Shown: positions 17,276 to 26,143 of the stretch, piece after piece
Layout of the letters: each line of letters opens with the position of its first letter
How positions within the stretch are numbered: position 1 is the stretch's first letter
Assembly: GCF_009602705.1 (NCBI RefSeq)
Contig: NZ_VSWH01000001.1
Location: 3,286,001-3,350,000, forward strand
Direction: 5' to 3'
DNA length: 64,000 nt
Source of the DNA: Chryseobacterium vaccae
GTDB taxonomy: Bacteria > Bacteroidota > Bacteroidia > Flavobacteriales > Weeksellaceae
Translations under genes and position numbers: made by a program
The notes under the pieces: generated by a model
The model's input: the letters and a program-made list of their open reading frames with translations, nothing else
Told to the model about the DNA's origin: nothing
The model's database searches: none

Positions 17276-18244
17276 TTAAATGATAATAACCAGCCTTTTT
17301 CCACCCGGAATTTCTTTATTCCAGACCGTTTCTATGTCTTTTATCTCTGCGGTTTCAGTATATATTTTAATTTTTCCGTCTGCTGCTGCCTGAAACATTT
17401 CCGGGATAATTTCTGAGAACAAAAGTTTTGATTCCTCAGGAGTCCAGCTTCCCAGCCCTGATCCGGAGATCTGAATATCTGTTCCTCTCAGAATCTGTGA
17501 AGATAACTGAAGGGTATCACCGCTCATGCCGCCTACAGAAACCAGTTTTGTTGTACGGGAGAAGGTTCCGTTTCCTTTCATGGCTGCAAGGATCATTTCC
17601 ACAGAATGCCCCCAGATGTAATCTAAAACAATATCAACCGGAGTTTCGCTGTGAATTTCCTGTATTCTTTTTTTGAAATCTTCGTCCTGTATTTTTAAAG
17701 AAACCGTTTCATCTGCACCCAGACTGAGCAGAGATTGTAATGATTCTTGGTTTCTTCCGGTCACAATAATTTTCCCGGCACCGTACAGTTTTGCAATCTG
17801 AAGAGCAATTTTCCCGGTTACTCCGGTTGCTCCGTTGATTAAAACGGTATCTCCCGGCTTCATTCCGGCTTTAAATTTCAACCCCATTGCTGAGCCCATC
17901 ACGGCATTAGGAAGTGCGGATGCTGTAACAAAATCTAATCTTTCAGGAATCTGAACGATAAGATTACGATCTGCCATCGCTTTTTCTGCTACGGTTCCTT
18001 TCTTGCTGAAAAAATATACTTTCTGCCCATTTTCCAGGTATCCGGCGCCATCTGTTCCTATAATTCTTGGCTGGTGGGCTTCACTGCTTACAGAATAATG
18101 ATTTCCTCCGGCTATGGCACGGTCAAGGTTTTTAATAGATGCCGCTTTTACCATTACCGGAATCCCTTTCTCTGTTATTTCCGGATCCGGAAAATCGGCA
18201 TATTGAGGAATACTTTCTTTTTCAAATACAACTGCTGCTTTCAT
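17276..18244 (-). CDS. Quinone oxidoreductase / MDR-family NADPH-dependent dehydrogenase
   Basis: From the ATG at 18244 the protein has 322 residues. An upstream extension to 18355 is rejected because the promoter lies at 18262-18293. It has the medium-chain dehydrogenase layout: GroES-like N-terminal domain (1-110), then a Rossmann domain with 'NGATGVTGKIALQIA' for NADPH. The Cys/His ligands for zinc seen in alcohol dehydrogenases are absent, favouring the zinc-free quinone oxidoreductase branch. The physiological substrate is unknown. A Crp/Fnr-type regulator gene stands immediately upstream on the same strand and may control it. Confidence 0.85.
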   Translation of the reverse strand: MKAAVVFEKESIPQYADFPDPEITEKGIPVMVKAASIKNLDRAIAGGNHYSVSSEAHQPRIIGTDGAGYLENGQKVYFFSKKGTVAEKAMADRNLIVQIPERLDFVTASALPNAVMGSAMGLKFKAGMKPGDTVLINGATGVTGKIALQIAKLYGAGKIIVTGRNQESLQSLLSLGADETVSLKIQDEDFKKRIQEIHSETPVDIVLDYIWGHSVEMILAAMKGNGTFSRTTKLVSVGGMSGDTLQLSSQILRGTDIQISGSGLGSWTPEESKLLFSEIIPEMFQAAADGKIKIYTETAEIKDIETVWNKEIPGGKRLVIII

Positions 18245-18261
18245 TAGGTTTAATTTTTGTA

Positions 18262-18293
18262 CAAAATTAGGTTTAGCGAATATCAGAGTGCAA
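18262..18293 (-). promoter_or_regulatory. Promoter of the quinone oxidoreductase gene
   Basis: On the minus strand TTG, 21 bases, TAATTTTG; the -7 box ends 17 bases before the ATG. It fixes the start codon at 18244. Confidence 0.65.
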
Positions 18294-18312
18294 TAACATT
18301 TGTTATTAGTTT

Positions 18313-18450
18313 CAGGAGGGAAGATGGAGATTTGAAGAGGGAAGTTTATTACCATCCTGGTATAACTAATGATTTTTCAAATCAATAATTATAGGATAGA
18401 ATAGTATTTTAGGAAAAATCATAACTTCCATCATCCCGGCTTTCTTCCCC
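18313..18450. repeat. Dispersed intergenic repeat, inverted pair B
   Basis: 18313-18353 contains GAAGAGGGAAGTTTATTACC. 18421-18450 contains a related sequence on the other strand (reverse complement with GGATGATGGAAGTTAT). It lies between the oxidoreductase and the Crp-type regulator. Confidence 0.5.
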
Positions 18451-18451
18451 A

Positions 18452-19027
18452 CTACTTTTCTTTCAGAATCGCACTTTTTATCCTGCTCAGGTGTACTGTG
18501 GTAATCCCTAAGTAGGATGCAATATAATGCTGGGGAATTCTCCGGATGATTTCGGGGCGTTCTTTGGCCAGACTGATGTACCTCTGTTTCGGGGTATCTT
18601 TAATGAAGGAGAAAAAGTGTTTCATATAATCGAATACCCTTTCAAACAGGGAATCCATGAACATATTCCTGAGTTCTTTGTCTTCATATACTTCTTCCAG
18701 GACAGCCTCTGCATCAGATTTACTGATCTTCCACAAAATACAGGGCTCTATCGTCTCAAAAGAAACCATACTCGGAAGCCCTTTCCTAAAGCTTTCCAGA
18801 GAAGAAAACATGGTATTTTCCATGAAAAACTGGAAGGTAACATCTTTTCCGTCATTATTATACCAGGCTCTTACCACTCCTTTTTCTATATAGTAGGCAT
18901 ATTCTGATATTTCTCCTTCCTGTAGAAGCAGGGTTTTGGCCGGAACTTCCATACGTTGGAAACAACGGTGAAATTTCCGCCATTTTTCTTTGGGAAAAGG
19001 AAAACGGTCCTGAATATGCTCAAACAT
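18452..19027 (-). CDS. Crp/Fnr-family transcriptional regulator
   Basis: This 191-residue protein has a cyclic-nucleotide-binding-like beta-roll (about residues 20-115, 'LLLQEGEISEYAYYIEKGVV') and a C-terminal winged HTH (about 145-188, 'HYIASYLGITTVHLSRIKS'). The region between lacks the FNR Fe-S cysteines. This type is common in Flavobacteriia beside oxidoreductase genes and often responds to unknown small ligands. ATG at 19027. The oxidoreductase downstream is the likely target. Confidence 0.88.
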   Translation of the reverse strand: MFEHIQDRFPFPKEKWRKFHRCFQRMEVPAKTLLLQEGEISEYAYYIEKGVVRAWYNNDGKDVTFQFFMENTMFSSLESFRKGLPSMVSFETIEPCILWKISKSDAEAVLEEVYEDKELRNMFMDSLFERVFDYMKHFFSFIKDTPKQRYISLAKERPEIIRRIPQHYIASYLGITTVHLSRIKSAILKEK

Positions 19028-19080
19028 ATGAATATCAAGAAAAAAGAACGAAACTGTTTCTGTTCCGTTCTTCTTTATAT

Positions 19081-20463
19081 TTAGATTAAACTTTTAATTT
19101 TTGCAATGATAGCATCTCCCAGCTGATCTGCTTCTTCCTGGGATTTTGCTTCTGTATAAATCCTGATAATAGGCTCTGTATTTGATTTTCTAAGGTGAAC
19201 CCAGTTGTTTTCAAAGTCTATTTTTACCCCGTCTACTGTAGAAACTTCTTCATTTTCATATTCCTTTTCCATTTTGGAAAGGATCTCATCTACATTGATT
19301 TCCGGAGTAAGTTCGATCTTCTTTTTGCCCATGAAATAGCTTGGATACCCAGCTCTTAATTCCGAAACAATTTTATTTTCTTTTGCCAGATGGGTTAAAA
19401 ATAAGGCTACTCCTACCAAAGAATCTCTGCCGTAATGAAGCTCAGGGTAAATAATACCTCCGTTTCCTTCGCCGCCTATTACTGCATTTTTCTCTTTCAT
19501 TAAAGTCACAACATTCACTTCTCCTACGGCACTTGCAAAATATTCTGAATCGTGGGTTTCCGCAACATCCCTCAGCGCGCGGCTTGAAGAAAGGTTGGAG
19601 ATTGCAGCTCCTTTTTTATGTTTCAACAAGTAGTCAGCAACGGCAACCAGGGTATATTCTTCTCCGAACATTTCTCCTTTTTCATCAATCAGTGCTAATC
19701 GGTCTACATCCGGATCTACTACGACTCCAAGGTCTGCATTTTCTTTTTTAACCAGGTCGCAGATATCTCCCAAATGCTCTTTCAAAGGTTCAGGATTGTG
19801 TGGGAAATGTCCTGTCGGCTCGCAGTATAGTTTGATGGTTTCGCAGCCTAATTTATCCAATAACATCGGAATGGCAATTCCTCCTGTAGAGTTTACAGCA
19901 TCCAGAACCACTTTAAAATTTTTCGCTTTAATGGCTTCTGCATCTACCATTGGAAGGTCAAGGATCTGTTGGATATGAATATCGAAAGCGTCGTCTCTGG
20001 TTTCGTATTTCCCAAGATCATCTACTTCAGCATAGTTGAAATCTTCATTTTCTGCCAAAGCAAGAACTTCTGCTCCGTTTTCACCACTGATGAATTCTCC
20101 TTTATCGTTTAAAAGCTTAAGGGCATTCCATTGTTTCGGATTGTGGGAAGCAGTAAGAATAATTCCTCCGTCTGCTTTCAGTTCCGGAACCATTATTTCT
20201 ACGGTAGGGGTTGTGGAAAGACCAAGATCCACCACATTGATTCCTAATCCCTGTAACGTAGCGGTAACCAGAGAAGAGACCATCTGCCCTGAAATTCTGG
20301 CATCTCTCCCGATGATAAGGGTTAAATCTTTTTTATTTTTATTATTCTGAAGCCATGTTCCGAATGCAGAAGCGAATTTTACGACATCCAAAGGAGTCAG
20401 GTTATCATTCACTTTTCCGCCAATCGTTCCTCTGATTCCTGAAATAGATTTTATTAATGACAT
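19081..20463 (-). CDS. glmM: Phosphoglucosamine mutase
   Basis: This 460-residue alpha-D-phosphohexomutase has the active-site phosphoserine loop 'TASHNP' (Ser106), the metal loop 'DPDVDRLAL' and the C-terminal phosphate-binding 'RKSNTEPIIRIYTEA'. It converts glucosamine-6-phosphate to glucosamine-1-phosphate for UDP-GlcNAc, hence peptidoglycan and LPS. Flavobacterial glmM genes have this length. Phosphomannomutase activity of the same fold cannot be excluded. It is a single gene, 53 bases upstream of the Crp-type regulator on the same strand. Confidence 0.9.
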   Translation of the reverse strand: MSLIKSISGIRGTIGGKVNDNLTPLDVVKFASAFGTWLQNNKNKKDLTLIIGRDARISGQMVSSLVTATLQGLGINVVDLGLSTTPTVEIMVPELKADGGIILTASHNPKQWNALKLLNDKGEFISGENGAEVLALAENEDFNYAEVDDLGKYETRDDAFDIHIQQILDLPMVDAEAIKAKNFKVVLDAVNSTGGIAIPMLLDKLGCETIKLYCEPTGHFPHNPEPLKEHLGDICDLVKKENADLGVVVDPDVDRLALIDEKGEMFGEEYTLVAVADYLLKHKKGAAISNLSSSRALRDVAETHDSEYFASAVGEVNVVTLMKEKNAVIGGEGNGGIIYPELHYGRDSLVGVALFLTHLAKENKIVSELRAGYPSYFMGKKKIELTPEINVDEILSKMEKEYENEEVSTVDGVKIDFENNWVHLRKSNTEPIIRIYTEAKSQEEADQLGDAIIAKIKSLI

Positions 20464-20536
20464 TCTGCTTGATTATTTTTTTAGTTGTTATTGTGTTTAT
20501 TGTTCCTGAACAAAGATACTTAAAAAGACTTTTAAC

Positions 20537-21556
20537 TTATAAAACCGGGATCTTTTTCTGCACGGCATCATAAGTGTTTTTTACGGCTCTTGGCGGTGCA
20601 AAACGGTAACCGATGTATAAAAGTCCATACATGGAATTACTCTGTACAGTCTGGTTTTCTTTTTCTTCATAAGCCTGTGCATTGATATTGAATTTACCCC
20701 CAAACAAAAATCGGTCCGTATTATAGCCAATATGTAATCCTGTTGAAAATCTAACGGTCATATATTGGGTATTTTCCTTTGTAAAGGTTCCGTCTCTCTC
20801 ATAGCTGCGGCTGTTGGAAAACATCCCGCCAAGACCGAATGAAACGTGTGGGGAAACGTTTACTTTTTTACTGATTATCCAGTTATAAAAGTAGCCCATG
20901 CTCGCCCCAATGTTATATTGGTATTCTTTAGATTTCTGCCCATCTATCACATCTCTGAAAATGGACAGGTCGTAATCTACAATCGGTACCCAGCTTCCCC
21001 GGCTTACACTCTGCCATTCCCCTTGCGTATAGGTACTTTTCAGGGAAAAATCGTTCTTGAGAACATAGGCTGTAGATCCTCCGAAGCTCTGCACTCTCAG
21101 ATCAGGGAATTTAAGATACGGATCTCTTCCTTCCTGCCATCCAGGATACAGGTCTTTCATATTGTCTATATAGAATCCTTTTACATTTTTATAGTAAACG
21201 GTCTGAATGAATTTTTTCGGGAAGAATCTGAACCTGATATCGGTATAGGAACTTCTTCCTTTCACATCATCATCGCTGTTTCCGGGAAGAAAGTTGGGCG
21301 CAAATGAAAGGGTGGCACTTATGATCCTGTAATCCAGAGATAGAGAAGCTCTGGTTTTGTTATTGATTGAAAGAGAGGTTTCTTTTGCCTGCTCCTCCGG
21401 TCCTTCCGTAAAGATATACTTCTCAATATTGGTATCAAAGTTCACGCGAACCATCACCTGATCCGCATAAGATTTAATAGTGGTAGTATCGGTCTGGGCA
21501 TTAGCCCATGTTACTGCGAAAGAAAACAGAAGTGCAGTTACTGCTTTTAAGTTCAA
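20537..21556 (-). CDS. Outer-membrane beta-barrel protein (DUF4421-like)
   Basis: This 339-residue protein begins with a signal peptide (about 1-20, ending ...TWANAQ) and consists of alternating amphipathic strands throughout ('GASMGYFYNWIISKKVNVSP'), consistent with an outer-membrane barrel of the DUF4421 type. The only suitable start is TTG at 21554-21556; no ATG precedes the signal peptide in frame. Function unknown. It lies between glmM and the feo locus and is not obviously co-transcribed with either. Confidence 0.65.
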   Translation of the reverse strand: MNLKAVTALLFSFAVTWANAQTDTTTIKSYADQVMVRVNFDTNIEKYIFTEGPEEQAKETSLSINNKTRASLSLDYRIISATLSFAPNFLPGNSDDDVKGRSSYTDIRFRFFPKKFIQTVYYKNVKGFYIDNMKDLYPGWQEGRDPYLKFPDLRVQSFGGSTAYVLKNDFSLKSTYTQGEWQSVSRGSWVPIVDYDLSIFRDVIDGQKSKEYQYNIGASMGYFYNWIISKKVNVSPHVSFGLGGMFSNSRSYERDGTFTKENTQYMTVRFSTGLHIGYNTDRFLFGGKFNINAQAYEEKENQTVQSNSMYGLLYIGYRFAPPRAVKNTYDAVQKKIPVL

Positions 21557-21624
21557 AATTGAAACGGTTTTAGTTTAAAGACCGAAAATTACTACATTTT
21601 TTTCAATTTGAATTTAAAAGCATA

Positions 21625-21777
21625 TTAAGAACAACCGCAGTCTTTGTCGCAGTTTGTTCTTTTGGAGCTGAATTTTTTCGGTGCAAAGTTTTTTCTGAGT
21701 ACCTTAAATAAAGAGTAACAGGCAAATGCAACGATTAATGCCACAAGGATGTACTGAAAGATTAATGAAGTGTCCAT
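21625..21777 (-). CDS. FeoB-associated Cys-rich membrane protein
   Basis: This 50-residue protein has one membrane helix (about residues 5-26) and a basic tail ending in 'CDKDCGCS'. Such small Cys-rich proteins follow feoB in many Bacteroidota and are thought to assist ferrous iron transport. The ATG (21775-21777) shares its A with the feoB stop codon (TAATG), so translation is coupled. Confidence 0.88.
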   Translation of the reverse strand: MDTSLIFQYILVALIVAFACYSLFKVLRKNFAPKKFSSKRTNCDKDCGCS

Positions 21778-23810
21778 TATTTTAAAATCTGATATACTAT
21801 CATTGATACAAAATATGCCAAACCTGTCATCATCGCCACCTGAAAGCCAGTCCATTTCCAGCTTTTGGTTTCTCTGTAGACCGCTGCAAGTGTAGAAACA
21901 CACTGCATTGCAAATGCATAAAATAAGAGTACAGAAACGCCTGTGGCAAAGCTGAAAACTTTCTCACCGTTTGGTTTTACGTCTCTTCTCATTTTATCAA
22001 TCACTTTCACTTCAGGAGCGTCTTCTTCCAGACTGTACAATGTAGACATCGTTCCTACGAATACTTCTCTTGCTACAAAGCTTGTCAGAATTCCTACGCC
22101 CATTTTCCAGTCGTAGCCCAGAGGCTCAATAAGAGGCTCAATGCTTTTCCCCATTCTTGCCAGGTAGGAGTGATCCAGCTCAACGTTTGCTGCAACCATC
22201 TCATCAGGCTTTTGTTTCGGACCGAAATAACTCAGGAACCAGATAATGATACTAACAATGAAAATGATCTTTCCTGCTCCTGTAATGAAGTCCCATACTT
22301 TTCCCAGGACCATTTTAAGATCATATCCGAAAAGTGGTTTTTTATAGGCGGGAAGATCCATTACAAGATAGGTTTTACCTTTATTTTTAATAAACCGGTT
22401 AAGAATTGCTGCAGAAAATAATGCCACAAGGAAGCCTAAAAGGTACATTCCCATCAGTACAAGGGCTTTATATTTGATTCCCAGAAAAGAATTATCTGAG
22501 ATAATCAGCCCAATGATGATACTATATACCGGAAGTCTCGCGGAACACGTCATAAAAGGAGTTACCAGGATGGTAAGCAGTCTTTCTTTCACGTTTTCGA
22601 TATTTCTTGTAGAAATAACTGCAGGAATAGCGCAGGCTGTTCCCGAAACCAATGGTACAATACTCTTCCCGTTTAGTCCGAAGGGGCGCAAAAGGCGGTC
22701 CATAAGGAATACCACTCTGGCCATATATCCTGAATCTTCCAACAGGTAGAGAAAATATAATAAAATCCCGATCTGCGGGGCAAAAACAACAATTCCGCCA
22801 ATTCCAGGAATAATTCCGCTGGAGACAAGTGAATTGATGGGTCCTTCCGGAAGGTGTTCTCCCGTGAAGGCGGAAAGCCATGAGAATAAATCCTCAATCC
22901 AGGTCATTGGATATTCAGCCAGGAAGAATACACTCTGGAAAATAACCAAAAGAATTCCAAGGAAAACGACATAGCCCCAAAATTTATGAACCAGTATTTT
23001 ATCTAGTTTTTCTGTCAGCAGCTCTTTGAATTGCGGTTTTTTAGAAATTACATTTGCAAGAATCTTATCAACAATCTGGTATCTTCTTACGGTTTCCTGA
23101 ACCTGTAGTCTTTTAGGAACCATACTTTTAGCTTCCGACTCGTTCATCAGATCCTTTACAGATTCTATCTTTCCCAGATCGGATCCTGAGGACAGACTTA
23201 TCCAGGCTTTATATTCATTGTCAAACCCTTTGTGAGCTGCAATTTTCTGAATAAAATCTTTATGTTCGGCCGGAGTTTCAAAAGAGGTTTTTGCTGTTTT
23301 GGCAAAATCGTTTGTCAAAACCGCTTCTTTGATTTCCTCTATTCCCAGCTGTTCTTTAGCATTGGTCTGAATGATTTTACATCCTAAAGCCTCTGAAAAT
23401 TTCTGAATATCAATGGTAATTCCTCTTCTTTCTGCCTGATCAATCTGATTGACCACAAGGATTATAGGAACACCCAAGTCCTGAATCTGCTGGAATAAAA
23501 GCAATCCTCTTTTTAGGCTTAATGCTTCAAGGATGTAAATGACGCCGGCATAATTTTCCTGCTCATCTATCAAAAATTTGGAAAAAATAGCTTCGTCTTC
23601 GGAACTTGGATAAATACTGTACGAGCCCGGCAGATCCACTACCTCAACCTCTTCGTTCTTATAGGTGTAATTCCCGGAATGACTAGCAACGGTGACTCCT
23701 GCATAATTTCCGGTTTTTTGCTTTTTGTTACAGAGTGCATTGAAAACCGTAGACTTTCCTACATTGGGGTTTCCTACTAAAAGTACCTGTTTTTTCTTGT
23801 TTGCCTGCAT
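21777..23810 (-). CDS. feoB: Ferrous iron transporter B
   Basis: This 677-residue protein has an N-terminal G domain with G1 'GNPNVGKST' (residues 13-21), G3 'DLPGSYS' and G4 'NQID'. A helical GDI region follows, then a C-terminal membrane part of about ten helices with the Gate motifs ('SGTACAIPAVISTRNI' with its Cys). It imports Fe2+ through the inner membrane driven or gated by nucleotide hydrolysis. It starts at the last base of feoA (ATG overlapping its stop), and the Cys-rich partner follows. Confidence 0.97.
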   Translation of the reverse strand: MQANKKKQVLLVGNPNVGKSTVFNALCNKKQKTGNYAGVTVASHSGNYTYKNEEVEVVDLPGSYSIYPSSEDEAIFSKFLIDEQENYAGVIYILEALSLKRGLLLFQQIQDLGVPIILVVNQIDQAERRGITIDIQKFSEALGCKIIQTNAKEQLGIEEIKEAVLTNDFAKTAKTSFETPAEHKDFIQKIAAHKGFDNEYKAWISLSSGSDLGKIESVKDLMNESEAKSMVPKRLQVQETVRRYQIVDKILANVISKKPQFKELLTEKLDKILVHKFWGYVVFLGILLVIFQSVFFLAEYPMTWIEDLFSWLSAFTGEHLPEGPINSLVSSGIIPGIGGIVVFAPQIGILLYFLYLLEDSGYMARVVFLMDRLLRPFGLNGKSIVPLVSGTACAIPAVISTRNIENVKERLLTILVTPFMTCSARLPVYSIIIGLIISDNSFLGIKYKALVLMGMYLLGFLVALFSAAILNRFIKNKGKTYLVMDLPAYKKPLFGYDLKMVLGKVWDFITGAGKIIFIVSIIIWFLSYFGPKQKPDEMVAANVELDHSYLARMGKSIEPLIEPLGYDWKMGVGILTSFVAREVFVGTMSTLYSLEEDAPEVKVIDKMRRDVKPNGEKVFSFATGVSVLLFYAFAMQCVSTLAAVYRETKSWKWTGFQVAMMTGLAYFVSMIVYQILK

Positions 23811-24064
23811 TAATTCAATTCTTCAACAATGATATACTCTCCTTCTTCTTCACGAAGGGCGATACGGCTTTTTTCTTCTCCAAATTCCACATACATGGGA
23901 CCATTAAACGGAGCCTGATACAATATCCTGAAAACGGTTTCCGGTAGAAGTCCCATTTCAATGATCTTGTTGGGCATTTTTAGGTGATCATTATCATAAC
24001 CCAATATCTTCCCTTTTTTATTTTTGGGGAATCCGCTTAATTTATGTAAATCCTTCTCTTTCAA
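23810..24064 (-). CDS. feoA: Ferrous iron transport protein A
   Basis: An SH3-like FeoA domain ('MPNKIIEMGLLPETVFRIL' and 'IALREEEGEYIIVEE'), needed for FeoB activity in the cytoplasm. The frame is open to a TTG at 24088, but that TTG is part of the -7 box (24086-24093), so transcription cannot include it. The next suitable start is TTG at 24062-24064, giving 84 residues beginning 'MKEKDLHKLSGFPKNKKG', the usual FeoA opening. No in-frame ATG exists until deep inside the domain. Confidence 0.9.
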   Translation of the reverse strand: MKEKDLHKLSGFPKNKKGKILGYDNDHLKMPNKIIEMGLLPETVFRILYQAPFNGPMYVEFGEEKSRIALREEEGEYIIVEELN

Positions 24065-24085
24065 AGCCTGAAATTTTAGTAAATG

Positions 24086-24093
24086 CAAATATA
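24086..24093 (-). promoter_or_regulatory. -7 box of feoAB
   Basis: TATATTTG on the minus strand, directly next to the palindrome 24094-24120 that occupies the -10 to -35 spacer. No TTG at the -33 position, which suggests a regulated promoter. Confidence 0.6.
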
Positions 24094-24120
24094 CGTTATT
24101 TAAATTTAATCTAAATAACG
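24094..24120. promoter_or_regulatory. Probable iron-responsive operator of feoAB
   Basis: A 27-bp near-perfect palindrome with 9-bp arms CGTTATTTA / TAAATAACG and an inner ATT/AAT pair; only one position pair and the centre are unmatched. It abuts the -7 box, so a bound protein would block RNA polymerase. Size and composition suit a Fur- or DtxR-type metalloregulator. The regulator is not in this window. Confidence 0.6.
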
Positions 24121-24211
24121 ATCCGGCATGAAAGAAATCAACCCAAATACATTGCTGTACCTGGGTTGATTCAAAATATAATTTAGTTGATATGAATGCT
24201 TATTCTGAAGC

Positions 24212-25135
24212 CTACTTTTCTACCTTTTCAACATTCCCTACACTTAACTTTGTGTATGGCGGCTCGATAGGGTTATCATTGGCATTGTAAAAGTCTTTGT
24301 ATTGTTTTTCCTGTTTTTTCATCATGTCTCCAAGTGTTCCGTCCATACCGGGAATTGTTTTGGAAAGCATTTCCTGTGTCATCATTGGGCGTACTGTTGC
24401 AAAAGGATCTTTTTTGAAATCGTTAAATGTCTTCTCAAATTTCTCTCTTGTTAACTCTCTTACTTTTCCTCCTGTAGCCTGGGCAAAAGTTTCGATATAT
24501 GAAAACTCTGTATAATCTTTTACTTTTTTATTTCCCTGCAGTACCCATGAATAATTTTTCTGATCATCTTCTATCTTTACAATAAGCCCCGGAAGTCCCC
24601 AGAACTTGTAAGGTCCGTCCTGAAAAGGAATATCTGTACTGAACCATGCTGTCCATTTTCTTCCTCCAAATTCGGTGGTTGCTTTCTGGGCATTATATTC
24701 TCCTATTTTTTGCTTATCGTTAAGAATCTTCCAGTTAAACTTCAGATCTTCATTATACCCTATATTGCTAGGAATAAACCCATTGGCTATTTTATCTGTG
24801 TACTGAATTTTCATTCCCGGATAAAATTTATATACCCTTGCTGAAATTTTTGGTGTCTTGATTGACTTTGAAATGTCTTTCATCATTCCGGCCTTCTGCA
24901 TGGCTTCAAACTCTACCTTCATAATAGAATCCTGTGCTATGATGGTGTAGTCCTGATAAACAGATCTGTTTTTATCTGTAATATCCAGTACGGTAATCAC
25001 CTTATCCAGCTTTGCAGAATCTTTTTTAGGCTTAAAAGTCAGTTCATAAAAGAACCTGTTGGCCGTTTCTTTAGATTCCTGAGCTCCTGCAAAAGCAAAA
25101 AGAGCAATTAAGAATACAGAAAATAGCTTTTTCAT
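24212..25135 (-). CDS. GLPGLI-family secreted protein
   Basis: From ATG at 25135 the protein has 307 residues with signal peptide MKKLFSVFLIALFAFAGAQ and the family motif 'WGLPGLIVKIED' near residue 190. GLPGLI proteins are Bacteroidota-specific, probably periplasmic or outer-membrane-associated, and of unknown function, often several per genome. A longer reading from TTG at 25153 is unlikely because it would precede the signal peptide. Single gene; a second family member lies at 29588. Confidence 0.9.
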   Translation of the reverse strand: MKKLFSVFLIALFAFAGAQESKETANRFFYELTFKPKKDSAKLDKVITVLDITDKNRSVYQDYTIIAQDSIMKVEFEAMQKAGMMKDISKSIKTPKISARVYKFYPGMKIQYTDKIANGFIPSNIGYNEDLKFNWKILNDKQKIGEYNAQKATTEFGGRKWTAWFSTDIPFQDGPYKFWGLPGLIVKIEDDQKNYSWVLQGNKKVKDYTEFSYIETFAQATGGKVRELTREKFEKTFNDFKKDPFATVRPMMTQEMLSKTIPGMDGTLGDMMKKQEKQYKDFYNANDNPIEPPYTKLSVGNVEKVEK

Positions 25136-25300
25136 TGTTGTGGCGTTTATCAATTAGTGATTAAATGTTGAAATATGTTACAGTTTTTTTATATTTTTTT
25201 ATTTCAATTTATTTTAACAATCTCATTATCAATAACATTAAATACATATTTTTGTTTTATGCCTTTGCTTTAAAATTAGGGCCAAAATTAGAAGTACGTT

Positions 25301-25509
25301 GAGATTTGGAGGAAAGCTTAAAGAGCGAGAGGGAAGTTTTATTATGTCTGGGCTCAGCAGCAGTCCTGTTTATCAACTTTATTTTTCCAACCTCATGCGC
25401 TTCCTAATTTTACCAAAATCTGATTCCTATAAAATACTTTTAAAAGGGCATTTCTTGTACTTCGGACTCCGGTAACTTCCCTCTTCCAGCCCCTAACTTC
25501 CTGTCTTCA
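25301..25509. repeat. Dispersed intergenic repeat, inverted pair C
   Basis: 25301-25346 contains GAGATTTGGAGG and GAGAGGGAAGTTTTATTATG. 25464-25508 contains on the opposite strand GGCTGGAAGAGGGAAGTTAC. The two copies face each other across about 120 bases. The rest of the gap 25136-25583 is AT-rich with no gene seen. Confidence 0.55.
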
Positions 25510-25583
25510 TTAAAATTATGATTTCATTAAAACATTTTAGGCAATAAAAGTTTTACCTTTAATGGGCTTAAAAACAAAATATT

Positions 25584-26081
25584 ATGGATACTTTATCACA
25601 ACTTAGAGACGAGCTTGAAGCCGAGTACCACACCACCAGAAAGTTTATAGACGCTTATCCCGACGGAAAAAACGACTATGCTCCGCATGAGAAAAGCATG
25701 AAAATGATGCCGCTGGCCACCCATCTTGCAGAAATTTTTGAATGGCCGAATACCATGCTGAAAACTTCCGAACTGGATTTTGCCAGTGGAGCCTTTCAAC
25801 CGAAACATCTCTCCGGCAGGGAAGATCTCCTCAACACCCTTGATGATAACTTTAAATCCGGAAAAGAGGCTCTTGAAAATGCCAAAGAAGACGATCTTAA
25901 TGATACGTGGGCATTGAAAAACAATGGTCAGGAGCTGGCAAAATGGACGAAATACAATTCTATCCGGCATGCCCTGAACCAGATTACTCATCACCGGGCA
26001 CAGCTGGGCGTTTACTACAGGCTGAATGACATTCCGTTGCCGGGAAGTTATGGCCCATCTGCAGATCATCCGAGTTTTTAG
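25584..26081 (+). CDS. DinB-family protein
   Basis: This 165-residue four-helix-bundle protein has the metal-binding His pattern of DinB/YfiT proteins: His near residue 47 in 'ATHLAEIF' and the pair in 'NQITHHRAQLG'. Family members include thiol-dependent transferases (e.g. bacillithiol transferases); substrate here unknown. ATG at 25584. Stands alone, followed by a bidirectional terminator. Confidence 0.88.
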   Translation: MDTLSQLRDELEAEYHTTRKFIDAYPDGKNDYAPHEKSMKMMPLATHLAEIFEWPNTMLKTSELDFASGAFQPKHLSGREDLLNTLDDNFKSGKEALENAKEDDLNDTWALKNNGQELAKWTKYNSIRHALNQITHHRAQLGVYYRLNDIPLPGSYGPSADHPSF

Positions 26082-26108
26082 AAACAATATTGATTACTGA
26101 TATAACAG

Positions 26109-26140
26109 AAAAGAGACCGTCTTTTGAACAGTCTCTTTTT
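26109..26140. terminator. Bidirectional terminator
   Basis: Stem AAAAGAGAC/GTCTCTTTT between the convergent DinB and outer-membrane barrel genes, with T runs on both strands. Confidence 0.8.
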
Positions 26141-26143
26141 AAT

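Noticed and set aside
17126..17416. ORF on the plus strand beginning near 17126
   Set aside because: It runs through the intergenic repeat and into the antisense of the quinone oxidoreductase; composition is not protein-like.
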